Positions 43,199 to 54,379 of a stretch of 64,000 nucleotides of DNA are shown here, piece after piece (position 1 is the stretch's first letter; each line of letters begins with the position of its first letter). The notes under the pieces are model-generated. The model had not been told where the DNA came from and made no database searches. It saw only the letters and a list, made by a program, of their open reading frames with translations. The stretch spans positions 62,812,006 to 62,876,005 of the forward strand of contig OY997649.1 in assembly GCA_963921795.1 (NCBI GenBank), written 5' to 3'. The DNA comes from Nannobrachium achirus (taxonomy: Eukaryota; Chordata; Actinopteri; Myctophiformes; Myctophidae). Position numbers and translations under genes: made by a program.

Positions 43199-43476
43199 AC
43201 CCTGTCCTTGGAGGCTGTGTGCTCCCTCAGTGTGTGCTGGTAGAGCTCCAGGCGCTGGCGGACGTGGATGCAGGAGGCCAGCAGGGCGGGCAGGTCCCCC
43301 AGCGGGGCGGAGCCGGGCACCTCCAGGGCCCGGAGCTCCAGGCGCTCCAGCAGGCAGCGCGCCGCCCGGCCGCAAGCCTCCACGAAGCTGCAGCGCACCT
43401 CCAGGACAGAGGGGTCCCCGCAGGCCACGGCCAGGGGCAGCAGGCCGTCCAGCTCCGCCGTGACGGTGCCGCAGAA
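43199..43476 (-). CDS. kiaa0825: kiaa0825 exon with FCGTV...LPLAVACGD block
   Basis: This 278-nt minus-strand exon encodes 92 codons plus two bases. It starts at CTCCTACAG|TTC and reads FCGTVTAELDGLLPLAVACG, then a leucine-rich helical stretch, ending LREHTASKDR with GT of a split valine codon. The donor is GGGT|GTAAGT, a perfect match at positions +1 to +6. The split codon is completed by the A that opens the next exon. Motifs match KIAA0825 in order. The exon is very GC-rich compared with its surroundings. Its last ~45 nt and donor are the source of the minisatellite that follows it in transcription order (41510-43198). Confidence 0.85.
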
Positions 43477-44100
43477 CTGTAGGAGAAGGATGATGTCATG
43501 ATCAGTGGTGGGAAAAAGTACTCGATTATTTTACTTAAAGTTATACTATGTAACTTTTTTAATAAAATAAATCTTAAAATTGTCCTAATTATTAAATCGC
43601 TAAAGTTTTAGAACACCCACTCTGTTAATTTCAGCTCCCAAAGCCTTTTCTTTATGTGTGTTCTACTGAGCCCTGGTGGCCGTGACCAGGGCTGTTTTTC
43701 CCGGCAAAATTATGTCATATAGATCATTCTGTACACGTGTCTCCCTACCGGCCAATCACAGCCCAGATCATACACTGCCGAGCTCTTCAGGAAGTACACT
43801 GCAGTGTTTACAATGGTCTAGGAGTTTAGCATGTAAGTCCCCAACCGCTGCTCGTAGAGGGACACGAAAGACCTCTACGGATGCGTCTCGGCTCGGCGAG
43901 GCGGAAGGCCCGGTCCGCGGTGGTCTGAAGGCCCGGTCCGCGGCGAAAAACGGCCGAAAAAAGCAGACGCGACCGCGGTTTGCTATACCGCTACTGACAA
44001 CTAGTTGAGCAACTTACACAGTATAGCTTTAAGTAAAAGTATCAATACTGCAATGTAGAAACACTCTGTTACGAGTAAAAGTCCGGACGGTGTCACACCA

Positions 44101-44170
44101 AAAGCATAGAGTTGCAAACTCGAAAACGCGTCATTGAGCTTGTAGATCTGCTACTGCTTCTGATGCTTCT
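44101..44170. repeat. Hairpin, copy 18 (family B, diverged)
   Basis: Right arm TTGAGCTTGTAGATCTGCTA. The left arm AGAGTTGCAAACTCG is much changed. Confidence 0.55.
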
Positions 44171-44172
44171 GA

Positions 44173-44811
44173 GGGCGGATTCACACTGCGGTCTCCGGTG
44201 CGTTCTCCAGACTGCTTGGCAGATGTTTTGACAGTGTGAAGCCTGCGGTTCTCCTCAGAAACGGCAGACTCGAGACCACCTCCGGAGGTAGTCTGGAGTC
44301 CGCTTGATGCGTCCTCAAGAACGGTGCGCTGCAATGTGAAGCTACCGTTCCATGAACAAGGAAGTGGTGTCACTTCTGCTGGGATGAAAATAACAAGGAA
44401 TGATCCGCGACGTCACTATTAAGATACCAAGGATGCGCCAGTGACGTTACTGTGGTGCGATGATTACAGACAGCGATACGATGTGATGTTTCAGAGACAG
44501 TCAGCACACACTGCTTTGGTCTGTTATTGTTACAACTCAAGATAACATCAGGAACACTGTAAAACTTTATATTCGCTCTAAATTCTGACAAGATACTCTT
44601 CTTCTGTGACATGACATTTTATATCTCCCAAAGCCCCATGGTCAACAAGCGCCCCCGGGAGGCACATGAATACCATTACAGTTGAATGAAGTGTACTCCA
44701 GGGAGTCCAGGCACAAGAGAATTTTGGCCAATGTGAATGCTGGTCAGCGGGGACCAGGCAACTGTTTTCAGAAACACTTCTAATCAATCGGATTGCAGTG
44801 TGAATCCGCCC
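44173..44811. mobile_element. DNA element with perfect 17-bp terminal inverted repeats
   Basis: GGGCGGATTCACACTGC and its exact inverse at the other end. TGA duplicated at 44170-44172 and 44812-44814. A 3-bp target suggests a PIF/Harbinger-like non-autonomous element. Confidence 0.8.
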
Positions 44812-44896
44812 TGAATCTGAATCCTGAAAAGTAACTCTTTTGGACATACAAGGTTTCCTTCCACTCGACAGACATGAGATACAGGTTCAAAGAAAG

Positions 44897-45004
<108 letters not shown>

Positions 45005-45380
45005 TAACTGCACCACACAGCTCAGCCTCCACAACAAGCAGCACTTATCTCATTTTCACACCATTTGTCCTGGAGAACCTCCCATAGGGACACACCAACC
45101 ACCATGCCTTCACCCTCCTGCCCAGCGCCCTCTAGGGGCTGGGCAGACACACACAAACACAGGCACGCACTCACGCACGCACGCACTAATCTCTCAAGAC
45201 AGATTCTGCTAACAGCAGAGTCTCTCAGTCAGCACCACTGCCCTAAACATGTAGTGTTGTTGTTAGTGGGAATAAACACGGAAGAACTTGGGAGGAAGTG
45301 GAATAAGAAAGGGGAGGGGCCAAACCGAGTTCCTGTTCCTACACAAAAAGGACTCACTTTGTACTGTGTGTAATCGCTCC

Positions 45381-45816
45381 CAGGGGCGTCAATTGGGTAT
45401 GGCAGGGGTATGCAGCTGCCATACCCTTGGTCCAGGGGGGAAAATAAAAGTTACTTTTAAATATAAATCCATGAATGTCTTTTTGTCTATCTGCGCTGGT
45501 TATTATGTTGTTAAATTACAGTAAAATAACTACAAATGCAAAATTTAACAAAATGGTCACTTTAACAAGGTATTATGATTATATTCTCCAGACTTGTATT
45601 CTTCCCAGCTTGACAAAATGGTATATTCCTAGGTTCCGCAGGTCAGCTGCACAGGTGCAATGCATTATTGTTAATTGTGGCACGTTTACTAACATAAAAA
45701 GTTTAGCTGCACTTGAACAACCATTCCAGGCTGCCATATCCAGCCCAAGAAACCATAGAAACCTGTGTAAAAAAACTGAAAAAAAAATTTTTTTTCAGCC
45801 CCCGGAATCGACGCCA
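45381..45816. mobile_element. hAT-like family G copy
   Basis: Starts CAGGGGCGTCAATTGGG and shares GTTATTATGTTGTTAAATTA and CAGCTGCACAGGTGCAATGC with 36060-36580. The right end is degraded and lacks the palindrome. Confidence 0.75.
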
Positions 45817-45898
45817 ATTGTTTGAGTCGAGCCGTCGAATATATATATATATTTTTTGTCACGCCAGTTACTGTGGTGCGGTATGAGAGCGCTGGACT

Positions 45899-46704
45899 CA
45901 GTGGCGTAAATATGGAGGTGCAGCTGGTACAGCCGCACCAGGGCCCACACACACAGGGGCCCATGAAGGAAGAGGGGAAAAAAAAAAAGAAAAAAAAAAT
46001 CTGTCTGCGCGACCACACTTGGTAATACGGTAATGACGTTCGGCGGTGGAATGCATCTGCGCGGCCGCAACAAGTATTACGGTAATGGGTTTAGGTGCTG
46101 AGTAGCTGCCTAGGCTAGGCCCTAGCTGGTGGAGTGCCGAGTGAATGATAATTTGTCCAATCATCCTTTGAGACCTGTCAGCTGTGTGTCAATCAGTCAG
46201 GATGGGTCGTGTCAGCACTGAAAGGCTTGCATTGTAGACCTAGTGTTCTATTTATTTGGTCATGTCAGAGCCCTGGTCATGTTTATAGGCCTATTTAAAA
46301 AAAAGGTGCGCACCAAGCAACATATCCAGGTCCTCCCCTGAAGCCCCAAAGACACCTGAAAATGACTTAATAAAGGTAACCCGTTTTAGTTGACTTTATA
46401 CCCAAAAATACCCATTTTGGCCGACCTTATAACCGGAAATACACAATTTTTCGCGGCGCCGCTATGCGGCGCCAAATGTCTCCTAGCTTTGTGCTCCCCC
46501 TAGTGGGGACAGAGTTAGGCGCCAGTGCTTACTGCAATGATATTGTTTATGTCCTTTGTACATTCTTGTACTTCTGCTTATGTGGACATAAATAAACATT
46601 TCAAATGTCACTTGCGCTTGTGTATATAGGGGTGGGTGGGGTGGGTTGGGGGGCCCACAACAAATATCTGCACCAGGGCCTATCACAATGTTGTTACGCC
46701 ACTG
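45899..46704. mobile_element. hAT-like element with CAGTGGCGTAA ends
   Basis: CAGTGGCGTAA and TTACGCCACTG are inverted. GCTGGACT is duplicated exactly at 45891-45898 and 46705-46712. 806 bp, no transposase frame. Internal GCACCAGGGCCCACA and GGGCCCACAACAAATATCTG. Confidence 0.88.
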
Positions 46705-46712
46705 GCTGGACT

Positions 46713-47650
46713 GGACTGTCATGTACTTCTTATTGAGTACAAACTTCCTACTACTTGTACTAGACTTAAAAATAAAACCAGTTCACGTGACTTGAAAGTT
46801 GCCTTGGTCATATTACAGGAGGCTCTTATTTTGAAGCCATAACCGCTTTGAGAGGAAATGCGTCAAAGTGTTGTTATTCTACTTATTGCAGCCAAGAAGC
46901 AGCCGATCTCGATACACTTCACTCACTGTGGTGGTCTCAGGCTGAGGACTGTGGTGGAGTAGAGGACTTCTTAAAAAGTTTTAGATTAAGACAATTTGCT
47001 TGCGTTCTGCATCGACGCAGTGACGTTACATAATTGTTACTTTTAGCAAACGTTTGTTGTTGTTTTTCCTCCTGAAGGAACGGGGCTAAATCGTTAGCAT
47101 GCCAGTGCTTTAGCCCTGTTCCTTTAGCCTTGGAGAGGCATCAAATCATTACAATCAGGCAGTTTTCAAAGCAGAGAATCCACCAATCATATGTGGTTTA
47201 TAACAGCGGTTGTACCGGGCGCTACTTGCTATCAATGCGTCGCGTCCATAGGCCGCATCTCCACTTTTTTTTAAAACTTTTTTTACATAAATGATTCGTC
47301 AACGCGTCGGAACAACCCCCGCGACTCGAGTCGACTTGATAAATCCTGAGTCGAAGACAGCTCTAATATTTGCCTCTTGCCTCGCATGCACGGCACACAC
47401 ACGCACGTGCAAGCACACATGCACGCACGCACACACACGCACACATGCACGCGTGTGCACGCACACACATGCACACATGGAGCACATTGACAGCCGGTGG
47501 AGAATCATGGCAACGAGCGTCAGACCAGGTGCCAGAGAGTCACATGTGCGAGTGTGAGTTCAGCCCTTAAAATTTACACTCCTATAGGAGTGAGTTATGA
47601 ACCCCGGCTGATCACCAAGCCATAAAGCAAAGGCTCAGGTATACCACACC
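46713..47650. other. Non-coding stretch, no gene seen
   Basis: An inverted pair GAACGGGGCTAAA / TTTAGCCCTGTTC at 47080-47126 and a CA/CG-rich tract at 47392-47480. No exon found. Confidence 0.45.
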
Positions 47651-47654
47651 ACCA

Positions 47655-47935
47655 CATCGTCGCCGTCGCAAGGAAACCACGTATGTCCAAAAAAAAACGT
47701 TTGTTTTGTGTTCGTCATTTTAAAAATGATTTAAACAGTGAAAATAGCCGATCTACAAGCACACAACGCCACACGATGCGAGGCGTCGTGTGCTTGTGGA
47801 TCTGCTATTTTCACTAGTTCTGTCCGACACTCTTGCATGATGAAGTAGGGCTTTAAGTTACCAAAGAAACGTACAAGTTTGAAGCTTGGAGATACGAGGT
47901 TTCTGCCTGACAATGATGATGATATCGTGAGGAAG
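47655..47935. mobile_element. Family B MITE with full hairpin
   Basis: Left CGTCGCCGTCGCAAGGAAAC, right GAGATACGAGGTTTCTGCCT. Hairpin copy 19 at 47736-47815. Confidence 0.75.
47736..47815. repeat. Hairpin, copy 19 (family B)
   Basis: GAAAATAGCCGATCTACAAG arm with the paired variant CAAGCACAC/GTGTGCTTG. Outer flank AGTG/CACT. Confidence 0.92.
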
Positions 47936-48075
47936 AATTAAACCTCCTATCTCCATATTCGTACTTTTTGTGGGGTTTCTTTCGCCCGTAAATTAACGTC
48001 TACACTTCGGTGGTTTTCACCCCTTTTCAGATCATGGTCCGTTATTTATTGGGCATTTGAGCCGCGGAATCACCA

Positions 48076-48873
48076 TTTTAATGAGGTTTAGCCTCTCAGA
48101 CCCGAAACGGAGACTATTTAGTTGTCGTTGGACTTTTGTCCACAATTAATCAGGGGATATCTTAAAAAGTCCTGGAATAAATTCCTTACCAAAACATTTC
48201 TTCACCAATGTGTTTGTAAAGGTGTCTAGTAACACATCTCACAAAGACTGAAATTCAGTTTCCCTAGGAAAATCTTTGACAGCTAGGGTAATTCTGGGTC
48301 TCATTCACTCACTACACTATACACTATACTATAAGGGAAAAAAATCACTCCCAAAAATATGCTTTAAGTGGGATGTGAGGGGTCTAACTAGGTGTTTTTA
48401 ATTATTCTGAATCCATTGCAAGCATTTGTTTTGCTTTTGCACGAAAAACATTCATTGGGCCAAAATCAGACACAAAAAAAACGATGGTTTAGTGATGAGT
48501 CATCCCTTTTCACAAGGTGTATGGGGTCATTTTTGGCCCAAGGAATGTTTTTTGTGCAAAACAAATGCTTGCAGTGGATTCAGAATAATTAAAAACACCT
48601 AGTTAGACCCCTCACATCCAACTTGAAGCATATTTTTGGGAGTGATTTTTATCCCTTATAGTACAGTGTACTATATACAGTGTAACTGTGTTAGATATGT
48701 TACTAGACACCTTTACGAACACATTGGTGAAGAAATTGTTTGGTAAGGAATTTATTCCCAGATTTGACAGGTATTCTGCTAATTTTCCCTGACTACACCG
48801 TTTTAATGAGGTTTAGCCTCTCAGACCCGAAACGGAGACTATTTAGTTGTCGTTGGGACTTTTGTCCACAATT
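48076..48873. repeat. Foldback (48172-48761) between 72-bp direct repeats
   Basis: TTTTAATGAGGTTTAGCCTC through TTTGTCCACAATT occurs at 48076-48147 and 48801-48873, nearly identical. Between them the arms CTGGAATAAATTCCTTACCA and its inverse GGTAAGGAATTTATTCCCAG bound a palindromic element of 590 bp. Confidence 0.85.
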
Positions 48874-48933
48874 CCGTGCTGTATTGATGTTGGCACCATA
48901 GGAGAGAAAACAGGCAAAAATCGATCAAAATAG

Positions 48934-49409
48934 CAATTGAGTACCAGAGACGAATAACAGTCTATGTCCATATTTATTTATTTTTAATATAGATATTTTT
49001 TGATTTACCAGACTGTAAACCACAAACTAGTCATTTTTAATCTGTTAAAATTGTTAATGCACTCCCCCCTCATTTTGTTCAATAGTCTGTTTTAATGTTA
49101 CCCTTTGACTGCTGAATATTGCTTGTACGGACTTATACTGTTGTTCCACAAACTGTTGGAGATGTACTGTTTTTCCACTTTCCATAAGTATATATATATT
49201 AGTCTTATAATTCCTAATATATATATATGAGTTAAGTTAAAAGTTAAAAAGTTCGAATTCAACAAAATGAGGGGGGAGTGCATTAGTAGCATTACGATTA
49301 AAAACTTCTAGTTTGTGATTTACAGTCTGGTAAATCAAAAAAAAAATCTATATTAAAAACTTTAAAATATGGACATTTAGACTGTTTTATCATCTCAGGT
49401 ACTCAATTC
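48934..49409. repeat. 476-bp foldback element
   Basis: CAATTGAGTACC...ACAGTCTATGTCCATATTT on the left is mirrored by ATATGGACATTTAGACTGTT and GGTACTCAATT on the right. The inner arms share TTGATTTACCAGACTGTAAA. Confidence 0.85.
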
Positions 49410-49639
49410 TCCTACATTCTCGAATTGTGTAGACTTCTTGTAAATTAAGAAATGAAGATATTTAACAACGACTTAACTCCCTTGAGAGTGTAAAATGAAA
49501 CCTCACGGTACACTCTGGAGAGTTAAAGATCTAATAAGGGTCCATTTTGTTACCAACTCTCCATCATTTAGCTGGGGACCACCTGGAACCCCTCAAGGAC
49601 CACTGGTTGGGAACCACTGCTATACTTGATGACCGTACT

Positions 49640-50165
49640 ACAGCCAGTGTTGTTTTTGACAGCACATTTGGATTTAGTTTTAGTCTTTTGAATAAAATGT
49701 CATTTAATTTTAGTCATAATTTAGTCACCTGAAAAGTTTTAGTTTTAGTCTTATTTTTGTTGACTAAATATCATAATATTTTAGTCGACTAAATCTACAG
49801 TTGATTTAGTCAACTGTAAAGTATTTTGGCAGGCCTTGATGGCATCGTAAGGACTGATTTTACACTTGGTTGTGTGCTGAAAAAAAGCAGATCTACAAGC
49901 TCACACCGTGTCGCGTTGTGAGCTTGTAGATCTGCTATTTTCAGCACGCAACACCTGAGAGCAACCAAACATAAAATGACTCTCCTCTCCACTAGTCCCT
50001 CCCTAATTTATTATTTTGTTGACGAAATTGTCAATATATTTAGTCTTAGTTTTAGTCATCACAGCTTAGTTTTTATTTAGTTTTTATGTCGTTTTTGTCG
50101 GTGAAAAAAACACAGTCGACAAACATTTTTCGCCATATATTTAGTCGACAAAATCAACGCTAACT
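49640..50165. mobile_element. Element with TTTAGTCGAC repeats (family F)
   Basis: GTGTTGTTTTTGACAGCAC near the left end, and GTCGACAAAATCAACGCTAA at the right end, with TTTAGTCGACTAAA-like motifs inside, resemble a common fish DNA transposon. Carries hairpin copy 20. Confidence 0.6.
49870..49951. repeat. Hairpin, copy 20 (flank TTGTGTGCTG/CAGCACGCAA)
   Basis: Inner arms AGCAGATCTACAAGCTCACA and TTGTGAGCTTGTAGATCTGC. The flanks extend the palindrome by about ten bases with one mismatch and are unique to this copy. Confidence 0.92.
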
Positions 50166-50179
50166 ACAGCGTCAGACAA

Positions 50180-50275
50180 GCAGCAGATACGCGCTTGTAG
50201 ATCTGCTACTTTTGATACGTTTGAATTTAAATCCTGAAAAACTCTTTTGGACATACGAGGTTTCCTCCTGACACA
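50180..50275. mobile_element. Family B remnant with hairpin right arm (copy 21)
   Basis: GCGCTTGTAGATCTGCTACT, then AAAACTCTTTTGGACATACG and AGGTTTCCTCCTGACAC. Confidence 0.6.
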
Positions 50276-50822
50276 CCAGACCACAGAGACTCCCCCAGCT
50301 TTAGTCCTGTGAGCGAAAAGAGAAAGAAAGACATTTTTCATTTTTCAACAGAAGCGGAAAAACCCGACGCACGTTCCAAACAAATCGATCAATCATTCAC
50401 ATTCCCAGATTACACTGAGCTTACGGAGTCGTTCCTGCACTCCATTACCGCTTACATCTTGTAGCGAGGATCTCGTCTTCGACGTTCTATGCTATTGGAT
50501 GGACGTGGTGCGGACACCATTGACAACCTGACAATCTCGCTCACGCTACTTCTTTTTTTTTTCCTCTATAAAAGGAGGAGGACGCTCCGGTGTGTGGGCT
50601 AAACTATAGATAGACCTGAGAACAGCTTGGCCCCGGTTGGACAATGGAGTCAATATGATCTGACTGCACAAAGTCCTTAGCAGCTTTCAGGGGTGTCGCA
50701 CCAAGTTCTGGGGCCTGCATGGGTACAAGGATTCTACTGCGGGCCCCCGTGAATGTTCTTCATAAGGGGAGGGGGGGTTTAACCCATTTAGACTGTGAAC
50801 GCATTATTTTGTGCTTTAACTA

Positions 50823-50890
50823 TTGAAAAATAGCACATGATAGAAGCTCACAGCGCCACGCTGCGAGCTTGTAGATCTGCAATCTTTTGA
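50823..50890. repeat. Hairpin, copy 22 (family A, eroded)
   Basis: GAAAAATAGCACATGATAGA on the left; GCGAGCTTGTAGATCTGCAA on the right. Confidence 0.75.
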
Positions 50891-51173
50891 AAAATCCTGA
50901 ACATTTGTGCAAGCCTTTGAATATTTCAAATCCTTTTCAAAGCCTTTGAAGCCTTTCAAATCCTTCTAAGGTTTGTTGAAAAAAACCTATGTTTCTATAT
51001 GTCAGTGGTGCTCAAACTTTTTCATGTGAAGGACCCCCAAAATTATATGTATTTGGCCACAGATCCTATCTCAAAATATTTAGTTCCAGGGACCCCCCAC
51101 AAGCAAAATTTTAGTTACAAATGTTCGCTTAAAAAATACATAATTCAAAGACTTGCACACATTTTCACGACTT

Positions 51174-51232
51174 TTCAAAAAAATAGCAGATCTACAAGCT
51201 CACTGTGAGCCTGTAGATCTGCTATTTTTCAA
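51174..51232. repeat. Hairpin, copy 23 (short loop, family A)
   Basis: AATAGCAGATCTACAAGCTC, then ACT, then GTGAGCCTGTAGATCTGCTA. Confidence 0.9.
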
Positions 51233-51727
51233 TAGCTAAAGTGTAAAATAATTAAGGCCCCTCCACCTTGGGCCCTAGTAACTCGGGCCCTAGTAACTCA
51301 GTCCCACTCCCCCCCCTGGCAGCTTTAGCAGAGAGAGACAGAGAGAGCCTGTCCACGCAGACACAGACAGACACAACGCTCTATAACACTCAAAGTGATC
51401 CATCGGCCCCGCGGAGAGGAGCTGCCCGGATTCACACACTCAACCAGTGACTTGATATCCAGGCAGCGCCAGCTGGTCCCAACCCCAACACCAGGGTCTG
51501 AGTTCATCAACAATGCAAAAGCAGGGAGACCAAATACAACCACCAAAGTTGTAATAGTTAAATTGTCTCTACAACACAGTTTTGTCCAGAAAAATATATA
51601 TATATATATTCACAAAAAAAGTATGGATTGCTTTAAAAATCCATTGCAATTTTTCATAATCAAAATCAAAATATTGATGCCTATTGTTGCCAGTGGTAAA
51701 AACAGATACTGCACGTGGTACACACGT

Positions 51728-52010
51728 GCAGTATGCTGGAACTAAATATTTTGAGATGCGGGTCCGTGGCCAAATACATATCATTTTGGTGGTCCTTCGA
51801 AAAGGTTTGAGCAACCCTGACATAGAAACATAGTTTAAAAAAAAAAAAAAAAAACAAGGATTTGAAATATTCAAAGACAAATTTTCACCATTTAAAAAAA
51901 ATAGCAGATCTACAAGCTCGTATATCTGCTATTTTTCAATCGTTAAAGCACACAATAATGCAGTGAATCCTTGTTGTACCCAGGGCCCAGAATTTGGTGA
52001 GACACCCCTG
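51728..52010. mobile_element. hAT-like family A fragment, inverted
   Basis: Contains GGAACTAAATATTTTGAGAT, hairpin copy 24 (51893-51939, loop lost) and the terminal GAGACACCCCTG. Confidence 0.75.
51893..51939. repeat. Hairpin, copy 24 (collapsed, family A)
   Basis: AATAGCAGATCTACAAGCTC followed at once by GTATATCTGCTATTTTTCAA. Confidence 0.85.
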
Positions 52011-52283
52011 TGTATGAGTCCTGAAGCGGAGTGTCGTTCAACATGCACCCCGGCTGCCGATAGAAAAGCAGTCGCTCCCGCCGTCTAAACTAAAATGATG
52101 GATGTACAGCGGCGTACAGTTGGCCTACATACTGTGTGTATATGTATGCTAATAATGCAGCGCCCCGGCCCGGGCCGAGCCGAGCGCCGCTCAGACGAAC
52201 GACGTATCAGCTGGGGTGGAAACCGCGTAAGGTCCACAACCGTTAACACTTTCCATGTTTCAAATTGAAATAAAAAAAAAAAG

Positions 52284-52350
52284 TAAAAAGTATCAGATGC
52301 GCAAGCTCGCAACGCGACGCTTTGCGCCGGAACTTGCAGATCTGCTACAC
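52284..52350. repeat. Hairpin, copy 25 (family B, eroded)
   Basis: GTATCAGATGCGCAAGCTCG and GAACTTGCAGATCTGCTACA arms around AACGCGACGCTTTGCGCC. Confidence 0.75.
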
Positions 52351-52404
52351 TCAGCTTGACGCTTTCGTGTGACGCTGTAGTATGATAAAGTAGGGGACGT
52401 TAAT

Positions 52405-52800
52405 TTAAAGGAGCTATAGTCAACTTTTTCTTGAAAAACGGATGCTAAAATAAAAATAATGTTTCGAAAATAATTTATAAAAAAACAAGCTTCATATATG
52501 TGTTTCTATTCAAAAATGATCACTCAAAGCATAAAGTAATGATAAAATAATCATTTTGGCCATTGTCGGGCCGACACTTTGTTTACATCCTAGTCTAACA
52601 CAATTAAAGAATAGACTAGAATGTAAACAAAGTATCGGTCTGACAATGGCCAAAATGAATATTTTATCATTACTTTATGCTTTTTGTGATCATTTTAGAA
52701 ACACATATATGAAGCTTAATCTTTTTCATGGAATATTTTCGAAACATTATTTTTATTTTAGCATCCGTTTTTCAAGAAAACGTTGACTATAGCTCCTTAA
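52405..52800. mobile_element. TTAA foldback MITE, third family
   Basis: TTAA at 52405-52408 and 52797-52800. Long arms: GGAGCTATAGTCAACTTTTT against CGTTGACTATAGCTCC, continuing nearly to the centre. Confidence 0.88.
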
Positions 52801-53387
52801 AAAAAACAAGAAAAAAAACACAAGAAGTTATATTTTATTGTTTGTTGTTTATTTAAGATCCCCATTAGTCACTGTCTAAGCAGTGACTATTCTTCCTGGG
52901 GTCAAATTTCTAAATTACAGTAAAATTGAAAATGACAAGCAAAAATAAAATTACAATTTAAATAACTGAATACACATTTACAGCACATACCATAGAAAAC
53001 AAAATAAAATCATTATTTGGTTCCTGCTTGTACTCATGATTTTGGAGATAAGAGATTTCTGTCCGACAGCAACGATAAAAAAAAATAAAAAAAATGATTT
53101 TTTTTTTTACAAGAAGCGTGTGGGGTTTGAGGTGCGAATGCATGAATATAAATGTGTGGAAATATTGATCCATCATAATGCTTTTGAACTGGCCATATTT
53201 CATGCTCGGGTCTCGTATAGTAATTTGCTCTCTGCTCAGAACACCAGGGCATACAGTATGTGTTAGAGGGGGAAAAAAGGACATGTGGGGTAGAAAACCT
53301 CTTATCTGAATATTCTAACTTTTTATGTTTTTTCCCCGTAAATGAACGCGCCTATACTTGATCATACTACAGCGTTGCACACTAAAG

Positions 53388-53826
53388 CAGGGGTCTTCAA
53401 CGTTTTCAGGCCAAGGACCCCTTAGTTGAGAGAGAAATGAAGCAGGGACCCCCACAACCTGTTCATAGATTCCATATAGTTTCATTGTTTGACAGCACTA
53501 TCATCAGTGTATTTTGGATTCATGTCAATTTGTGTTTTCAGATATTTAACCACTTGAACTGTCAATACTTAATAAACCTGACCTTTCACTCTGTACGTAG
53601 TCTGCTCTTTTTACCCTCTACACCAAACCTCTTTGCCGAAAATAGCCGATCGCCTCGCAGCTGCTATTTTTGGCTAAAGTTCTCAGAATATGAACGTTAA
53701 GGGTTCAAGTGGTTGATATAAAAAAAAGGAGAAAATAAAGTTTCTATCACATAAAGATTTGGAGGACCCCCTGTAGCCACTCTGGGGACCCCCTAGGGGT
53801 CCCGGACCCCCTGTCGAAGACCCCTG
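53388..53826. mobile_element. hAT-like family C element, complete
   Basis: CAGGGGTCTTCAACG and TCGAAGACCCCTG ends. CACTAAAG is duplicated exactly at 53380-53387 and 53827-53834. Contains hairpin copy 26. Confidence 0.92.
53631..53679. repeat. Hairpin, copy 26 (family C)
   Basis: CTTTGCCGAAAATAGCCGAT and GCTGCTATTTTTGGCTAAAG arms. The inner part is reduced to CGCCTCGCA. Confidence 0.8.
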
Positions 53827-53837
53827 CACTAAAGCAT

Positions 53838-53892
53838 CCAAAGCAGGAGATCCACAAGGTCAAAACGCGTCGTGGATCTCCTCCTGCTTTTG
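53838..53892. repeat. Hairpin, copy 27 (family B variant)
   Basis: AAAGCAGGAGATCCACAAGG and CGTGGATCTCCTCCTGCTTT arms. Paired changes turn GATCTAC/GTAGATC into GATCCAC/GTGGATC. Confidence 0.8.
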
Positions 53893-54206
53893 CCGACTCT
53901 GATGATTTGAATCCTGAACATACGAGGTTTCCACCCCGACAGAGACAATATGTAACATCTAACAGGCGGCTGGTGGTTCCTCGGGATGTTCTCTTGTCTG
54001 ACACGACGTACGGCCGTACGCTTACGCCTCGCTCTGAGATGCAAATGCATGCATGTATAACCTTTGAGCTGAGAGGCGCTCATCTTTGAAGCGTTGACCT
54101 ACACATAAATGCCTCGTGTCGCGCGTTCACGGCTCCCGAGCCGAGACAAATTCTTGACACTCGTTAGCAATGAAGAGAGACAGCAGACGCTGTCAGTGTC
54201 GAAGGA

Positions 54207-54207
<1 letters not shown>

Positions 54208-54300
<93 letters not shown>
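54208..54300. repeat. (GA)n microsatellite
   Basis: About 46 GA units. Confidence 0.97.
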
Positions 54301-54304
<4 letters not shown>

Positions 54305-54379
54305 TGCTGGTTCGCCAACAGATGTTGTAGGAGTGAGTGGAGACATTACACTTAGTGTGACTCGGTTCCACAGATAGAT

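Larger units (their letters stand above)
44080..44880. mobile_element. Family B MITE split by a second DNA element
   Basis: Left part with hairpin copy 18 (44101-44170), right part from TGAATCCTGAAAAGTAACTC to GGTTTCCTTCCACTCGACAG. The element at 44173-44811 lies between. Confidence 0.6.
50688..51318. mobile_element. hAT-like family A element, complete, two hairpins
   Basis: Starts CAGGGGTGTCGCACC and ends CCCCCCCTG. GCAGCTTT is duplicated exactly at 50680-50687 and 51319-51326. Holds hairpin copies 22 (50823-50890) and 23 (51174-51232), one near each end. Confidence 0.9.
52198..53070. mobile_element. Family B MITE interrupted by a TTAA foldback
   Basis: Left GACGTATCAGCTGGGGTGGA, right AGAGATTTCTGTCCGACAGC. 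Hairpin copy 25 at 52284-52350 and the foldback at 52405-52800. Confidence 0.65.
53290..53950. mobile_element. Family B MITE split by hAT family C
   Basis: Left GGGTAGAAAACCTCTTATCT, right ACGAGGTTTCCACCCCGACA. The hAT at 53388-53826 separates the left half from hairpin copy 27. Confidence 0.7.

Noticed and set aside
43227-43501. Alternative frames over the GC-rich exon (Arg/Pro/Ala-rich ORFs)
   Set aside because: Shadows of the kiaa0825 exon. Only one frame joins the neighbouring exons in phase.
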